From: Betaproteobacteria bacterium
GTDB taxonomy: Bacteria > Pseudomonadota > Gammaproteobacteria > Burkholderiales > SG8-39
Reading direction: 5' to 3'
Length of the DNA stretch: 13,091 bases
Assembly (NCBI GenBank): GCA_029858545.1
Contig: JAOUFA010000061.1
Span: forward strand, 1 to 13,091
Shown here: positions 1-7,824 of the stretch, one piece after another
How the letters are laid out: each line of letters starts with the position of its first letter
Numbering within the stretch: the first letter of the stretch is position 1
Notes under the pieces: model-generated
Told to the model about the DNA's origin: nothing
Databases searched by the model: none
Seen by the model: the letters and a program-made list of their open reading frames with translations, nothing else
Program-made: the position numbers and the translations under genes

Positions 1-782
1 AGATGGACACGCTGATGGACGAAGCCTCGCCCGGGACGATCGCCGAGGCGGCGGTAAAGCTCGGTTGCCGGTCGGTGGCTTTCACCTACAACGATCCGGT
101 GATCTTCGCCGAGTATGCGATGGACGTCGCCGATGCCTGTCACGCGCGCGGGGTGCAGACGGTCGCGGTCACTGCCGGCTACATGCACGCCGCACCGCGT
201 AGCGAGTTCTACGCCAAGATCGACGCCGCGAATGTCGATCTGAAGGCATTCACCGATGAGTTCTACTTCAAGCTGACCGGCGCACACTTGCGGCCGGTGC
301 TCGAGACGCTGGAATATCTCGTCAGGGAAACGCGGGTCTGGATCGAGATCACCACGCTGCTGATCCCCGGACAGAACGACTCGGATGCCGAACTGACTGC
401 CGAATGCGAGTGGATCGCGCGGCATCTCGGTGTGGACGTGCCGCTGCATTTCTCGGCGTTCCATCCGGATTGGAAGATGCGCGATATTCCCGCGACACCG
501 GCGGCGACTCTGTCCCGAGCGCGAGCGATTGCGATGCGAGCGGGGCTGCACTACGTCTACACGGGGAACGTGCGCGACGGCACCGGAGGCGCGACCTGGT
601 GCCCGTCGTGCGGTGAGGCGGTAATACGCCGCGATTGGTACGACATCCTTGACTATCAGCTCACCGAAGCCGGCGCGTGCAAGTCCTGCGGCGCGCTGCT
701 TGCCGGTCGCTACGCGAAATTCAGCCGGTCCTTCGGGTCGCAGCGCCTGCCGGTGCGACTCGCCCTCGACCAAAACGCCTAG
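1..782 (+). CDS. amrS: AmmeMemoRadiSam system radical SAM enzyme, C-terminal part (5' truncated by window edge)
   Basis: The reading frame is open to the left edge, so the ATG at 3 is probably internal; about 260 C-terminal residues are visible. The family is usually about 340-370 residues, and the N-terminal CxxxCxxC iron-sulfur motif must lie outside the window. Seen here: the stretch around residues 26-36 (AFTYNDPVIFAEYA), the VDLKAFTDEFYFKLTG segment, LLIPGQND, and HFSAFHPDWKM, all typical of the AmrS branch of radical SAM enzymes related to pyruvate-formate-lyase activases. The C-terminus has a zinc-ribbon-like pair, CPSC and CKSC, about 30 residues apart. The family is known for co-occurring with AMMECR1 and Memo proteins; neither partner is in the window and the substrate is not known. 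It converges with the minus-strand hydrolase gene. Confidence 0.85.
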   Translation, partial: MDTLMDEASPGTIAEAAVKLGCRSVAFTYNDPVIFAEYAMDVADACHARGVQTVAVTAGYMHAAPRSEFYAKIDAANVDLKAFTDEFYFKLTGAHLRPVLETLEYLVRETRVWIEITTLLIPGQNDSDAELTAECEWIARHLGVDVPLHFSAFHPDWKMRDIPATPAATLSRARAIAMRAGLHYVYTGNVRDGTGGATWCPSCGEAVIRRDWYDILDYQLTEAGACKSCGALLAGRYAKFSRSFGSQRLPVRLALDQNA

Positions 783-805
783 CGAATCTCCGGTCGTCGA
801 ATCGC

Positions 806-832
806 GCCGCCCCGAGCGGGGAGGCTTGGTTT
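806..832 (+). terminator. Candidate intrinsic terminator after amrS
   Basis: GCC-G-CCCC (806-813) can pair with GGGG-A-GGC (818-825) around a GAGC loop, with one G-A mismatch, followed by the T-rich TTGGTTT. It sits 24 bases after the amrS stop in the convergent gap. The T run is interrupted, so this is only a plausible terminator. Confidence 0.35.
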
Positions 833-871
833 GCGCCAGTCGTCGATGCCGTTCGCCGGGGCGGTTCCATC

Positions 872-1651
872 TCAACCGCAACGTCCTTCCGGGGTGAGTT
901 TCATCCAGCGCCGCAGCCACTCGCGCTCGCGCAGCGCGGCATGGCGCCGGGCGATCTTCTCTTCCGGTGTCGCGTCGGGTCGGAAGTCGAACGCGCGTCG
1001 CGCCATCGGATACATCTGCATCTCCACCGACACACCACGCTCCCAGAGCGCGTAGAAGGCGCGGCCATTGACGAAACGGCGTAGCTCGTAGTCGGCGTCT
1101 CCGATCAGCATCAGCACGGGTGAACTGATCATTCTCACCTCGGGCGCGATCGAAAAGAGCTGTTGCGGCTCAGGCGCATTCGGATTTTGGAAGTGGCCGT
1201 AGTAAGAGACGATCGCCGCGATGTCCTTCGCACGCTTGGCGGCGAGCCGGATGGCGAAGTAGGGGCCGCGCGACTTGGCGACGATCCCCACCGGCCCCTT
1301 GCAGACGTCGGTGCGTGCAACGAGCGCGTCGAGCGCCGCTTCGACGTCCGCCTCGGTTTCCGGATAGTGCCGGTCGGGCCAGCGCTCGAGCATATTGCCC
1401 GCGAGCCAGTCGGGCGCCAAAACGAGGAAGCCGTCGGCGGCGAGCGCACGCATGTGCTCCCGGTCGACGTCCTCGAAGCCGCGTTTGGCGTGGATGTAGA
1501 GCACCGGCGCGAACGGGGCGCGGCCGCGCGGCTTCGCGACCTCGACTGGCACCTCGGTTGCACCGTGCCGCAGCGGGAACTTTTCCAGCGACTGCGCCGG
1601 CGCGGCTCCGGCCGCGAGCAAGGCGAGCATGGTCGTTACGAACCGTCGCAT
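872..1651 (-). CDS. Exported dienelactone-hydrolase-like alpha/beta protein with degraded catalytic triad
   Basis: A 259-residue protein. Residues 1-20 look like a Sec signal peptide (MRRF, a hydrophobic LALLAAGAA core, then APAQ), so a periplasmic location is likely. The rest follows the dienelactone hydrolase fold: HAKRGFED (54-61), LAADGFLVLAPD (70-81), a nucleophile elbow GIVAKSRG (122-129) with Ser127 where the classic enzyme has Cys, and GDAD (184-187) supplying the acid Asp187. The family's terminal G-x-x-H-A-F motif reads MARRAF (216-221), with Arg219 in place of the catalytic His. The family's conserved Glu after the first His is also Ala55. Hydrolytic activity is therefore doubtful; no substrate can be assigned. 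The start has an AAGGGA-like Shine-Dalgarno at 1661-1666. It lies 52 bases downstream of the dehydrogenase gene on the same strand, probably co-transcribed. Confidence 0.75.
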   Translation of the reverse strand: MRRFVTTMLALLAAGAAPAQSLEKFPLRHGATEVPVEVAKPRGRAPFAPVLYIHAKRGFEDVDREHMRALAADGFLVLAPDWLAGNMLERWPDRHYPETEADVEAALDALVARTDVCKGPVGIVAKSRGPYFAIRLAAKRAKDIAAIVSYYGHFQNPNAPEPQQLFSIAPEVRMISSPVLMLIGDADYELRRFVNGRAFYALWERGVSVEMQMYPMARRAFDFRPDATPEEKIARRHAALREREWLRRWMKLTPEGRCG

Positions 1652-1703
1652 AGGCAGGTTTCCCTTCTTGGCATGGAAGTGCGTGAGGCGGCGCCCGGAA
1701 TAT

Positions 1704-2579
1704 TCAATCTCTCGCCAGCAAGTTCATCAACGAACAGGTGTCCCAGCGATTTCCGCCGCGCGCCTGAACCTGCGCGTAGAACTGATCGACCAGCGCGGTG
1801 ACCGGCAGCCGCGCGCCGTTCTTTCTCGCCTCCTCGAGGCAGATGCCGAGGTCCTTTCTCATCCAGTCCACGGCGAAACCGAATCCGTCGAACTTCACTT
1901 CGTTCATCGGTTTCCAGCGGTTTTCCATCTGCCAGGACTGCGCCGCGCCCTTGGAAATCACCCCGATCACCTTCTCGATATCGAGCCCGGCGCGCTTGCC
2001 GAAGTTGAGCGCCTCGGACAGCCCCTGCATCAGCCCGGCAATCGCTATCTGGTTCACCATCTTGGTAAGCTGCCCGGCGCCGGGGGCGCCGATCAGGGCG
2101 CACATCTTGGCGTAGATTTCGAGCACCGGCCTGGCGCGCTCGAAGTCGGCTGGCTCGCCCCCGCACATGATGCCCAGCTGTGCGTTCACCGCCCCCGCCT
2201 GCCCGCCCGAGACCGGCGCATCGACAAAGCCCACGCCCTTCGCCTTGCAGGCCTGGTGCAGTTCGCGCGCGACGATGGCCGAAGCGGTGGTGTGATCGAC
2301 CAGGATCGCCCCGTTCTTCATGCCCGACAGGGCGCCCGAATCGCCGAAAACCACCGAGCGCACGTCGTCGTCGTTGCCGACGCACATCATCACGAAGTCG
2401 CAGCCCCGCGAGGCTTCGCGCGGAGTGGGCGCAGACTTGCCGCCGTACTCCTTGACCCACTGTTGGGCCTTGGCCGCGCTGCGGTTATAGACCGTTATCT
2501 CGTGACCACCCTTCTTGAGCAGATGGCCGGCCATGGGGTAGCCCATGACACCCAACCCCAGGAATGCGATACTTGCCAT
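1704..2579 (-). CDS. 3-hydroxyisobutyrate dehydrogenase-family NAD(P)-dependent oxidoreductase
   Basis: A 291-residue, full-length member of the beta-hydroxyacid dehydrogenase family (3-hydroxyisobutyrate dehydrogenase / tartronate semialdehyde reductase / glyoxylate reductase group), which oxidises or reduces short beta-hydroxyacids with NAD(P). Seen: the Rossmann motif GLGVMG (8-13), a YNRS turn with Arg33 that hints at NADPH preference, the substrate-binding signature DAPVSGG (120-126), and GQLTKMVNQ with the catalytic Lys173. The all-alpha C-terminal domain ends with a KDLG...EEAR segment typical of the family. The substrate cannot be decided from sequence. The start is supported by GGGAGA (2586-2591 on the reverse strand) six bases upstream. 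It is the first gene of a minus-strand pair and is divergent from recA across a 248-base gap. Confidence 0.88.
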   Translation of the reverse strand: MASIAFLGLGVMGYPMAGHLLKKGGHEITVYNRSAAKAQQWVKEYGGKSAPTPREASRGCDFVMMCVGNDDDVRSVVFGDSGALSGMKNGAILVDHTTASAIVARELHQACKAKGVGFVDAPVSGGQAGAVNAQLGIMCGGEPADFERARPVLEIYAKMCALIGAPGAGQLTKMVNQIAIAGLMQGLSEALNFGKRAGLDIEKVIGVISKGAAQSWQMENRWKPMNEVKFDGFGFAVDWMRKDLGICLEEARKNGARLPVTALVDQFYAQVQARGGNRWDTCSLMNLLARD

Positions 2580-2668
2580 TGTCAGTCTCCCAACTCGTTG
2601 TCGCGATTGAAGAAAATAGAATACTACACGAGCGGCTGCGCGGCCGGCGAGCGTTCGCGGCGCCCCCC

Positions 2669-2698
2669 TTGCGGCGCGCCGCGGTCAACCGGTACAAT
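2669..2698 (+). promoter_or_regulatory. Probable sigma70 promoter of recA
   Basis: TTGCGG (2669-2674) and TACAAT (2693-2698) are separated by 18 bases. The -10 is a five-of-six match; the -35 is weak. The predicted transcription start falls near 2705, inside the SOS box that follows, so a bound repressor would block initiation. Confidence 0.6.
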
Positions 2699-2700
2699 GA

Positions 2701-2716
2701 CTGGACGTTTATACAG
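2701..2716 (+). promoter_or_regulatory. LexA-type SOS box of recA
   Basis: CTGGACGTTTATACAG matches the proteobacterial LexA operator CTGT-N8-ACAG with a single change (G for T at the fourth base). The right half continues as ATACAGTA, matching the extended consensus. It starts two bases after the -10 element, the expected place for an SOS operator of recA. Confidence 0.8.
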
Positions 2717-2827
2717 TACCCGGTGTGGGCCCGGGCACTCTGTGGATGGCGAGTGTCGGCGTGGTAGACGAGCTTGATTCGCAGGGAGGCCTGCCGTAGA
2801 TGCCAACCCCCTTAAAAGAGGTAAGCC
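2717..2827 (+). other. recA 5' untranslated leader with a hairpin and the recA ribosome binding site
   Basis: About 110 bases lie between the SOS box and recA. They hold a compact hairpin, GCAGG (2781-2785) with CCTGC (2790-2794) around a GAGG loop, and the Shine-Dalgarno GAGGT (2818-2822) at a good distance from the ATG. No regulatory role for the hairpin can be shown. An ATG at 2746 opens only 17 codons without a ribosome binding site. Confidence 0.45.
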
Positions 2828-3925
<1,098 letters not shown>

Positions 3926-3948
3926 GCCGCGGTCATACCCTCGCGAAG

Positions 3949-4410
3949 GTGAAGGAAGAGCCCGATACACCTCAGCAATTGCGGGCGCGGGCGTTGCGTC
4001 TGCTCGCACGGCGCGAGCATTCGCGCATGGAGTTGGCGCGCAAGCTCGCGCCGCGCGCCGAGTCCGGCGAGGCGCTCGTCGCGCTGCTTGACGATCTGGA
4101 GCGCCGCAAGCAACTCTCCGATGAGCGCTTTGCGGAGTTGCGGGCGCATGTGTTGTCGCGCAAGTACGGTACGGCGCGTATCCGGCTGGACCTGCGTGCG
4201 AAAGGGATCGCGGAACAGACCGTCGAGCGCATGGCGCTGGCTTCCGCGGAGAGCGATGTCGAGCGCGCGCGGGCGATCCTTGCACGCAGGTATGCCGCGC
4301 CGGCCGCCACGCTCGAGGAGCGTGCCAGGCGCTCGCGCTTCCTGCAGGGGCGCGGTTTCTCGCATGCCGTGATCGGACGTCTCCTCGGACGCGACAGCAT
4401 CGAGGAGTAA
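3949..4410 (+). CDS. recX: Regulatory protein RecX
   Basis: RecX binds RecA filaments and limits their growth. The frame gives 153 residues from a GTG start at 3949 (VKEEPDTPQQLRARALRLLA), a normal RecX length. Three helical repeats are visible in outline: ALRLLARREHSRMELARKL, then DDLERRKQLSDERFAELRAHVLSRKYGTARIRLDLRAKGI, then RARAILARRY...RSRFLQGRGFSHAVIGRLL. No ATG precedes the conserved ALRLLARREHS block within the gap after recA; the GTG is the best start, though its Shine-Dalgarno (GAAG directly upstream) is poor. The gene lies 23 bases after the recA stop, so co-transcription with recA is expected. Confidence 0.9.
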   Translation: MKEEPDTPQQLRARALRLLARREHSRMELARKLAPRAESGEALVALLDDLERRKQLSDERFAELRAHVLSRKYGTARIRLDLRAKGIAEQTVERMALASAESDVERARAILARRYAAPAATLEERARRSRFLQGRGFSHAVIGRLLGRDSIEE

Positions 4411-4442
4411 GCGCCGAAACGCCGTTGAGCGGGGCCTTCCTT

Positions 4443-4448
4443 TACAAT
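4443..4448 (+). promoter_or_regulatory. Possible -10 element directly upstream of alaS
   Basis: TACAAT matches the sigma70 -10 consensus at five of six positions. No good -35 sits 16-18 bases upstream (nearest TTG is at 4425, too close). If used, transcription would begin only about three bases before the alaS ATG. Confidence 0.3.
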
Positions 4449-4457
4449 GGCGCCCCT

Positions 4458-7073
4458 ATGAAATCCGCAGACATCCGTTCGAGTTTCCTCGAATACTTCA
4501 AGTCCAAGGGCCACGCGGTGGTGGCCTCCAGCCCGCTCGTGCCGGCGAACGACCCGACGCTGCTCTTTACCAACTCGGGGATGGTGCAATTCAAGGATCT
4601 GTTCCTCGGCAAGGAAAAGCGCGCCTATACGCGTGCAACCACCTCGCAGCGCTCGGTGCGCGCCGGCGGCAAGCACAACGACTTGGAGAACGTTGGCTAC
4701 ACCGCGCGCCACCACACGTTCTTCGAGATGCTGGGCAACTTCAGCTTCGGCGACTATTTCAAGCGCGACGCGATCCAGTACGCGTGGGAACTGCTCACCA
4801 GGATCTACCGCCTGCCTCCCGAGCGGCTGTGGGTTACGGTCTACCACACTGACGACGAAGCCTACGATCTTTGGGCGAAGGAAATCGGCGTGCCGAAGGA
4901 GCGCATCGTGCGCATTGCCGACAAGCCCGGCGGGGCAAGATACCAGTCGGATAATTTCTGGCAGATGGCCGATACCGGGCCCTGCGGACCGTGCAGCGAG
5001 ATCTTCTACGACCATGGCCCGGGCATCGCCGGAGGTCCCCCCGGATCCCCCGATGCCGACGGCGATCGCTACATCGAGATCTGGAATCTCGTTTTCATGC
5101 AATTCAACCGCGACGAGGCGGGCGTGATGCATCCGCTGCCCAAGCCCTCGGTCGATACCGGTATGGGGCTGGAGCGCGTCGCCGCGGTGCTGCAAGGGGT
5201 ACACTCGAACTACGAGATCGACCTCTTTCAGGATCTGATCAAGGCGGCGGCGCGCGAGACCGGCGCGCCCTCGCTCAACGACCCTTCGCTCAACGTGATC
5301 GCCGACCACATTCGGGCGTGCAGCTTTCTCGTCGTCGACGGCGTGATTCCGGGCAACGAAGGGCGCGGCTACGTCCTCCGGCGCATCATCCGACGGGCGA
5401 TCCGGCACGGTTACAAACTGGGGCAAAAACGGCCTTTCTTCCACAAGCTCGTGGAGGATCTCGATCGAGCGATGGGCGAGGCCTACCCCGAGCTCGGCGC
5501 CGCGAAGGCGCAGGTTGTCCGCACCCTCAAGCAGGAGGAGGAGCGTTTTGCCGAGACGCTGGAAAATGGCATGGGCGTGCTCGAGGGCGCGCTCGCCGAC
5601 GGCGACAAGTTGCTCGATGGCGACACGGCATTCAAGCTCTACGATACCTACGGATTTCCGGTCGATCTCACGGCCGACATCTGCCGCGAGCGCGGCGTGA
5701 TACTCGACATGGCGGGCTTCGAAGCGGCGATGGAAGCACAGCGCACGCGCGCACGCTCGGCAAGCCGGTTCTCGATGGCCGCGGGGCTCGACTACGCGGG
5801 CGGCAGGACCGAGTTCCGCGGCTACGACACGCTCGAGTTGCGCGCCAAAGTGCTCGCGCTGTACCGCGAAGGCGCGCAGGTGAACGAACTGGGCGCCGGC
5901 GAGGCGGGCGTGGTGGTGCTCGACACGACACCGTTTTACGCCGAGTCCGGCGGCCAGGTCGGCGACCGGGGCGAGCTCGCCGGACCCGCCGGCAGTTTCG
6001 CGGTGTCCGACACGCTGAAGATCCAGGCCGATGTGTTCGGCCACCATGGTCAGCAAACGACCGGGCGGCTCCGCGTCGGCGACGAAGTCGGCGCGCAGGT
6101 CGACACCGCGACGCGCCGCAGCGTGATGAGCAATCACTCGGCGACGCACCTCATGCATGCCGCATTGAGGCGGGTGCTCGGCAGGCACGTGCAGCAGAAG
6201 GGTTCGCTGGTCGACGCACAGCGCACGCGGTTCGATTTCGCCCATTCGCAGTCGATGAGCGCCGCGGAGATCCGCGAGGTGGAGACGCTCGTCAACGACG
6301 CGGTCAGGCAGAACCACGAAGTAGGCGCGCGGGTGATGAAGCACGATGCCGCGATCCGCGCGGGCGCGCTGGCGTTCTTCGGCGACAAGTACGGCGATGA
6401 GGTGCGCGTGGTCGGGATGGGGGATTTCTCCACCGAGCTGTGCGGCGGCACGCACGTGCGGCGAACCGGCGACATCGGTTTCTTCAAGATCATCTCCGAA
6501 TCCGGAGTTGCCGCCGGAGTGCGGCGCGTCGAGGCGGTGAGCGGCGAGGGCGCGCTTGCCTGGGCGCAGCAACAGGACGCGAAGCTGGCCGAGGCGGCCG
6601 CGGCGCTCAGGGCGCCCGCGGGCGAAGTGACGCAGAAGATCGAGCAGGTGCTCGACCACGTCAAGTCACTCGAGCGCGAGATCGCCAAGCTCAAGTCGAA
6701 GCTCGCGAGTTCGCAGGGGGAAGACCTCGCCGAGCAGGCGGTAGAAATGAAGGGCGTGCGCGTGCTCGCCGCGGCGCTCGAGGGCGCCGACGCGAAGACC
6801 CTGCGCGAGACCATGGACAGGCTGAAGGACAAGCTCAAATCCGCGGCGATTGTCCTTGCCGCGGTGACCGACGGCAAGGTGGCGCTCGTCGCCGGCGTGA
6901 CAGCCGATCTCACCGCGAAGGTCAAGGCGGGCGAGCTCGTCAATCATGTCGCGCAGCAGGTTGGCGGCAAGGGCGGTGGACGCGCCGACCTCGCCCAGGC
7001 GGGGGGCACCGATCCCGCGGGCCTTGCCGCGGCGCTGCGCTCGGTCACGGCCTGGGTCGCGCAGCGCCTCTAG
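4458..7073 (+). CDS. alaS: Alanyl-tRNA synthetase
   Basis: An 871-residue cytoplasmic class II synthetase that charges tRNA-Ala and removes mischarged Ser or Gly. Chosen start: ATG at 4458 (MKSADIRSSFLEYFKSKGH), which matches the family N-terminus; a TTG at 4425 in the same frame would add 11 non-family residues. Seen: the aminoacylation domain with NDPTLLFTNSGMVQFKD and RHHTFFEMLGNFSFGDYFK, and motif 3 TGMGLERVAAVLQG. The editing domain has zinc ligands HxxxH (His560, His564, in HSATHLMH) and CxxxH (Cys662, His666, in CGGTH). A coiled-coil stretch follows, then a C-Ala domain ending in KGGGRADLAQAGG. No Shine-Dalgarno is visible before the ATG. It lies 47 bases after recX. Confidence 0.97.
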   Translation: MKSADIRSSFLEYFKSKGHAVVASSPLVPANDPTLLFTNSGMVQFKDLFLGKEKRAYTRATTSQRSVRAGGKHNDLENVGYTARHHTFFEMLGNFSFGDYFKRDAIQYAWELLTRIYRLPPERLWVTVYHTDDEAYDLWAKEIGVPKERIVRIADKPGGARYQSDNFWQMADTGPCGPCSEIFYDHGPGIAGGPPGSPDADGDRYIEIWNLVFMQFNRDEAGVMHPLPKPSVDTGMGLERVAAVLQGVHSNYEIDLFQDLIKAAARETGAPSLNDPSLNVIADHIRACSFLVVDGVIPGNEGRGYVLRRIIRRAIRHGYKLGQKRPFFHKLVEDLDRAMGEAYPELGAAKAQVVRTLKQEEERFAETLENGMGVLEGALADGDKLLDGDTAFKLYDTYGFPVDLTADICRERGVILDMAGFEAAMEAQRTRARSASRFSMAAGLDYAGGRTEFRGYDTLELRAKVLALYREGAQVNELGAGEAGVVVLDTTPFYAESGGQVGDRGELAGPAGSFAVSDTLKIQADVFGHHGQQTTGRLRVGDEVGAQVDTATRRSVMSNHSATHLMHAALRRVLGRHVQQKGSLVDAQRTRFDFAHSQSMSAAEIREVETLVNDAVRQNHEVGARVMKHDAAIRAGALAFFGDKYGDEVRVVGMGDFSTELCGGTHVRRTGDIGFFKIISESGVAAGVRRVEAVSGEGALAWAQQQDAKLAEAAAALRAPAGEVTQKIEQVLDHVKSLEREIAKLKSKLASSQGEDLAEQAVEMKGVRVLAAALEGADAKTLRETMDRLKDKLKSAAIVLAAVTDGKVALVAGVTADLTAKVKAGELVNHVAQQVGGKGGGRADLAQAGGTDPAGLAAALRSVTAWVAQRL

Positions 7074-7084
7074 GCGCGGCTTGC

Positions 7085-7576
7085 ATGGCGGTTCCGGCGG
7101 TTACCGCGTTCGCGTCGTTGGAGGCATCGTCTTTCGCGGTCGCGCTGCGCGATTCCGCCTGGCTGTATCCCTCGGTCGCGACGATCCACCTGGTCGGCGT
7201 CGCGCTGCTCTTCGGCTCGATAGCGGTGCTCGACGTTCGGCTGCTCGGCCTGGGCCGAACCCTGTCGGTGCGCAAGCTGAGCGCGCATGTACTGCCGTGG
7301 ACCGTGTTGAGCTTCGCGCTCATCGTGCCAAGCGGGCTGGCGTTATTCGTCGCGCACGCAAGCGACTACCTGACGAATGATCTGTTCGTGGTGAAGATGG
7401 GGCTCATTTTCGCCGGGGGCTGCAACGCGGCCCTCTTTCATGCGGCGATGTCCGGCGAGCTGGATCGCTGGGATAGCGGGGTCGCCTCGCCGCTTGGCGC
7501 GCGCATCGCGGGGGCCCTGTCACTGCTCATCTGGGCGGCGGCAATTGCCTGCGGGCGCTGGCTCGCGTACGTCTAA
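7085..7576 (+). CDS. Small four-helix membrane protein (DUF6644-like), function unknown
   Basis: A 163-residue inner-membrane protein. Four hydrophobic segments are visible, at about residues 29-48, 69-91, 101-121 and 139-157. The SAWLYPSVATIHLVGVALLFGSIAVLDVRLLGLG stretch (in two parts, 24-48 and 49-57) resembles what I recall of the DUF6644 family; that name is from memory and not certain. Histidines lie in or at the ends of the helices (35, 68, 91, 119), which would permit haem or metal binding, but this is speculation. Start: ATG at 7085, 11 bases after alaS stops, with no clear Shine-Dalgarno, so translation may depend on alaS. The fourth helix runs almost to the C-terminus. Confidence 0.7.
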   Translation: MAVPAVTAFASLEASSFAVALRDSAWLYPSVATIHLVGVALLFGSIAVLDVRLLGLGRTLSVRKLSAHVLPWTVLSFALIVPSGLALFVAHASDYLTNDLFVVKMGLIFAGGCNAALFHAAMSGELDRWDSGVASPLGARIAGALSLLIWAAAIACGRWLAYV

Positions 7577-7605
7577 GGGGCGGCGGCCCCCCCTGCATGG
7601 TTGAT

Positions 7606-7635
7606 TTGCCAACGCGGCGCGCTTCGTGGTTGAAT
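7606..7635 (+). promoter_or_regulatory. Candidate promoter of the leader peptide-aroG transcript
   Basis: TTGCCA (7606-7611, five of six) and TTGAAT (7630-7635, four of six) with an 18-base spacer. The predicted start near 7642 falls just before the leader peptide's ribosome binding site. Weak -10; another start further upstream is possible. Confidence 0.35.
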
Positions 7636-7654
7636 GACGGCCGGAGAGCCCGCG

Positions 7655-7723
7655 ATGAGCCGTTACCACCACTTCTGGTTCTGTTTCTTCTTCCCATACC
7701 GACTGGCGGAGGGGAACGGCTAG
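7655..7723 (+). CDS. Aromatic-rich leader peptide of the DAHP synthase attenuator
   Basis: A 22-residue open frame starting ATG AGC CGT and ending GGC TAG. Residues 4-15 read Tyr-His-His-Phe-Trp-Phe-Cys-Phe-Phe-Phe-Pro-Tyr: five Phe, one Trp and two Tyr in twelve positions, plus two His. A good Shine-Dalgarno, GGAGAG (7643-7648), lies six bases before the ATG. The frame differs from that of the downstream synthase. Such a codon cluster is the hallmark of leader peptides such as those of pheA, pheST and trp operons, where a ribosome stalled for lack of charged tRNA decides between terminator and antiterminator. It is too short to have another obvious function. The link to the next gene, the first enzyme of aromatic biosynthesis, makes the reading strong. 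Confidence 0.9.
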   Translation: MSRYHHFWFCFFFPYRLAEGNG

Positions 7724-7772
7724 TTTCATCCCCGAAGGCTCCAAGGACAAGCTTCCAAGGAATACCGCCAGT
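7658..7772 (+). promoter_or_regulatory. Attenuator: protector (1:2) and antiterminator (2:3) pairings
   Basis: Two alternative foldings are traceable. Protector: AGCCGTT (7658-7664), at the start of the leader peptide, is the exact complement of AACGGCT (7715-7721) at its end; CC (7666-7667) and CCA (7669-7671) can extend it to GG (7712-7713) and TGG (7704-7706). Antiterminator: ACTGGCGG (7702-7709), just after the aromatic codons, is the exact complement of CCGCCAGT (7765-7772). That 3' segment is also the left arm of the terminator, so antiterminator and terminator exclude each other. A small hairpin, GAAG-g-CT (7734-7740) with AGCTTC (7750-7755), lies in the loop. A ribosome stalled early in the aromatic codons would break the protector and free 7702-7709, allowing read-through; one reaching the stop codon would cover it and permit termination. 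Confidence 0.85.
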
Positions 7773-7798
7773 GCAGAAGAGCCTGGCGGTTTTTTTTT
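7764..7798 (+). terminator. Attenuator terminator upstream of aroG
   Basis: ACCGCCAG (7764-7771) pairs perfectly with CTGGCGGT (7783-7790). GC (7773-7774) can add two pairs to GC (7781-7782) with a bulged T. The stem is followed by a run of nine T (7790-7798, the first shared with the stem). It is a strong intrinsic terminator located between the leader peptide and the synthase start. Confidence 0.92.
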
Positions 7799-7824
7799 GG
7801 CCCATGCACGCGATCGAGAATCCC

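Noticed and set aside
2746..2799. A 17-codon upstream open frame in the recA leader
   Set aside because: No ribosome binding site and no codon bias of interest; expected by chance.
3972..6659. An 895-codon open frame on the minus strand, antisense to recX and alaS
   Set aside because: It lies opposite two clear genes in a GC-rich sequence where antisense frames stay open by codon bias; its translation is Arg/His/Leu-rich low-information sequence without a recognisable domain.
7577..7590. GGGGC/GCCCC hairpin just after the membrane protein gene as a terminator
   Set aside because: Only five pairs and no T run follows.
7741..7760. Repeated CCAAGG in the attenuator loop as a protein-binding site
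   Set aside because: Two six-base copies in a short GC-rich stretch are not enough; no inverted or spaced pattern typical of an operator.
7597..7824. In-frame extension of aroG upstream to an ATG at 7597
   Set aside because: The extension would run through the leader peptide, the attenuator and the T-run terminator; the added residues do not resemble DAHP synthase N-termini.
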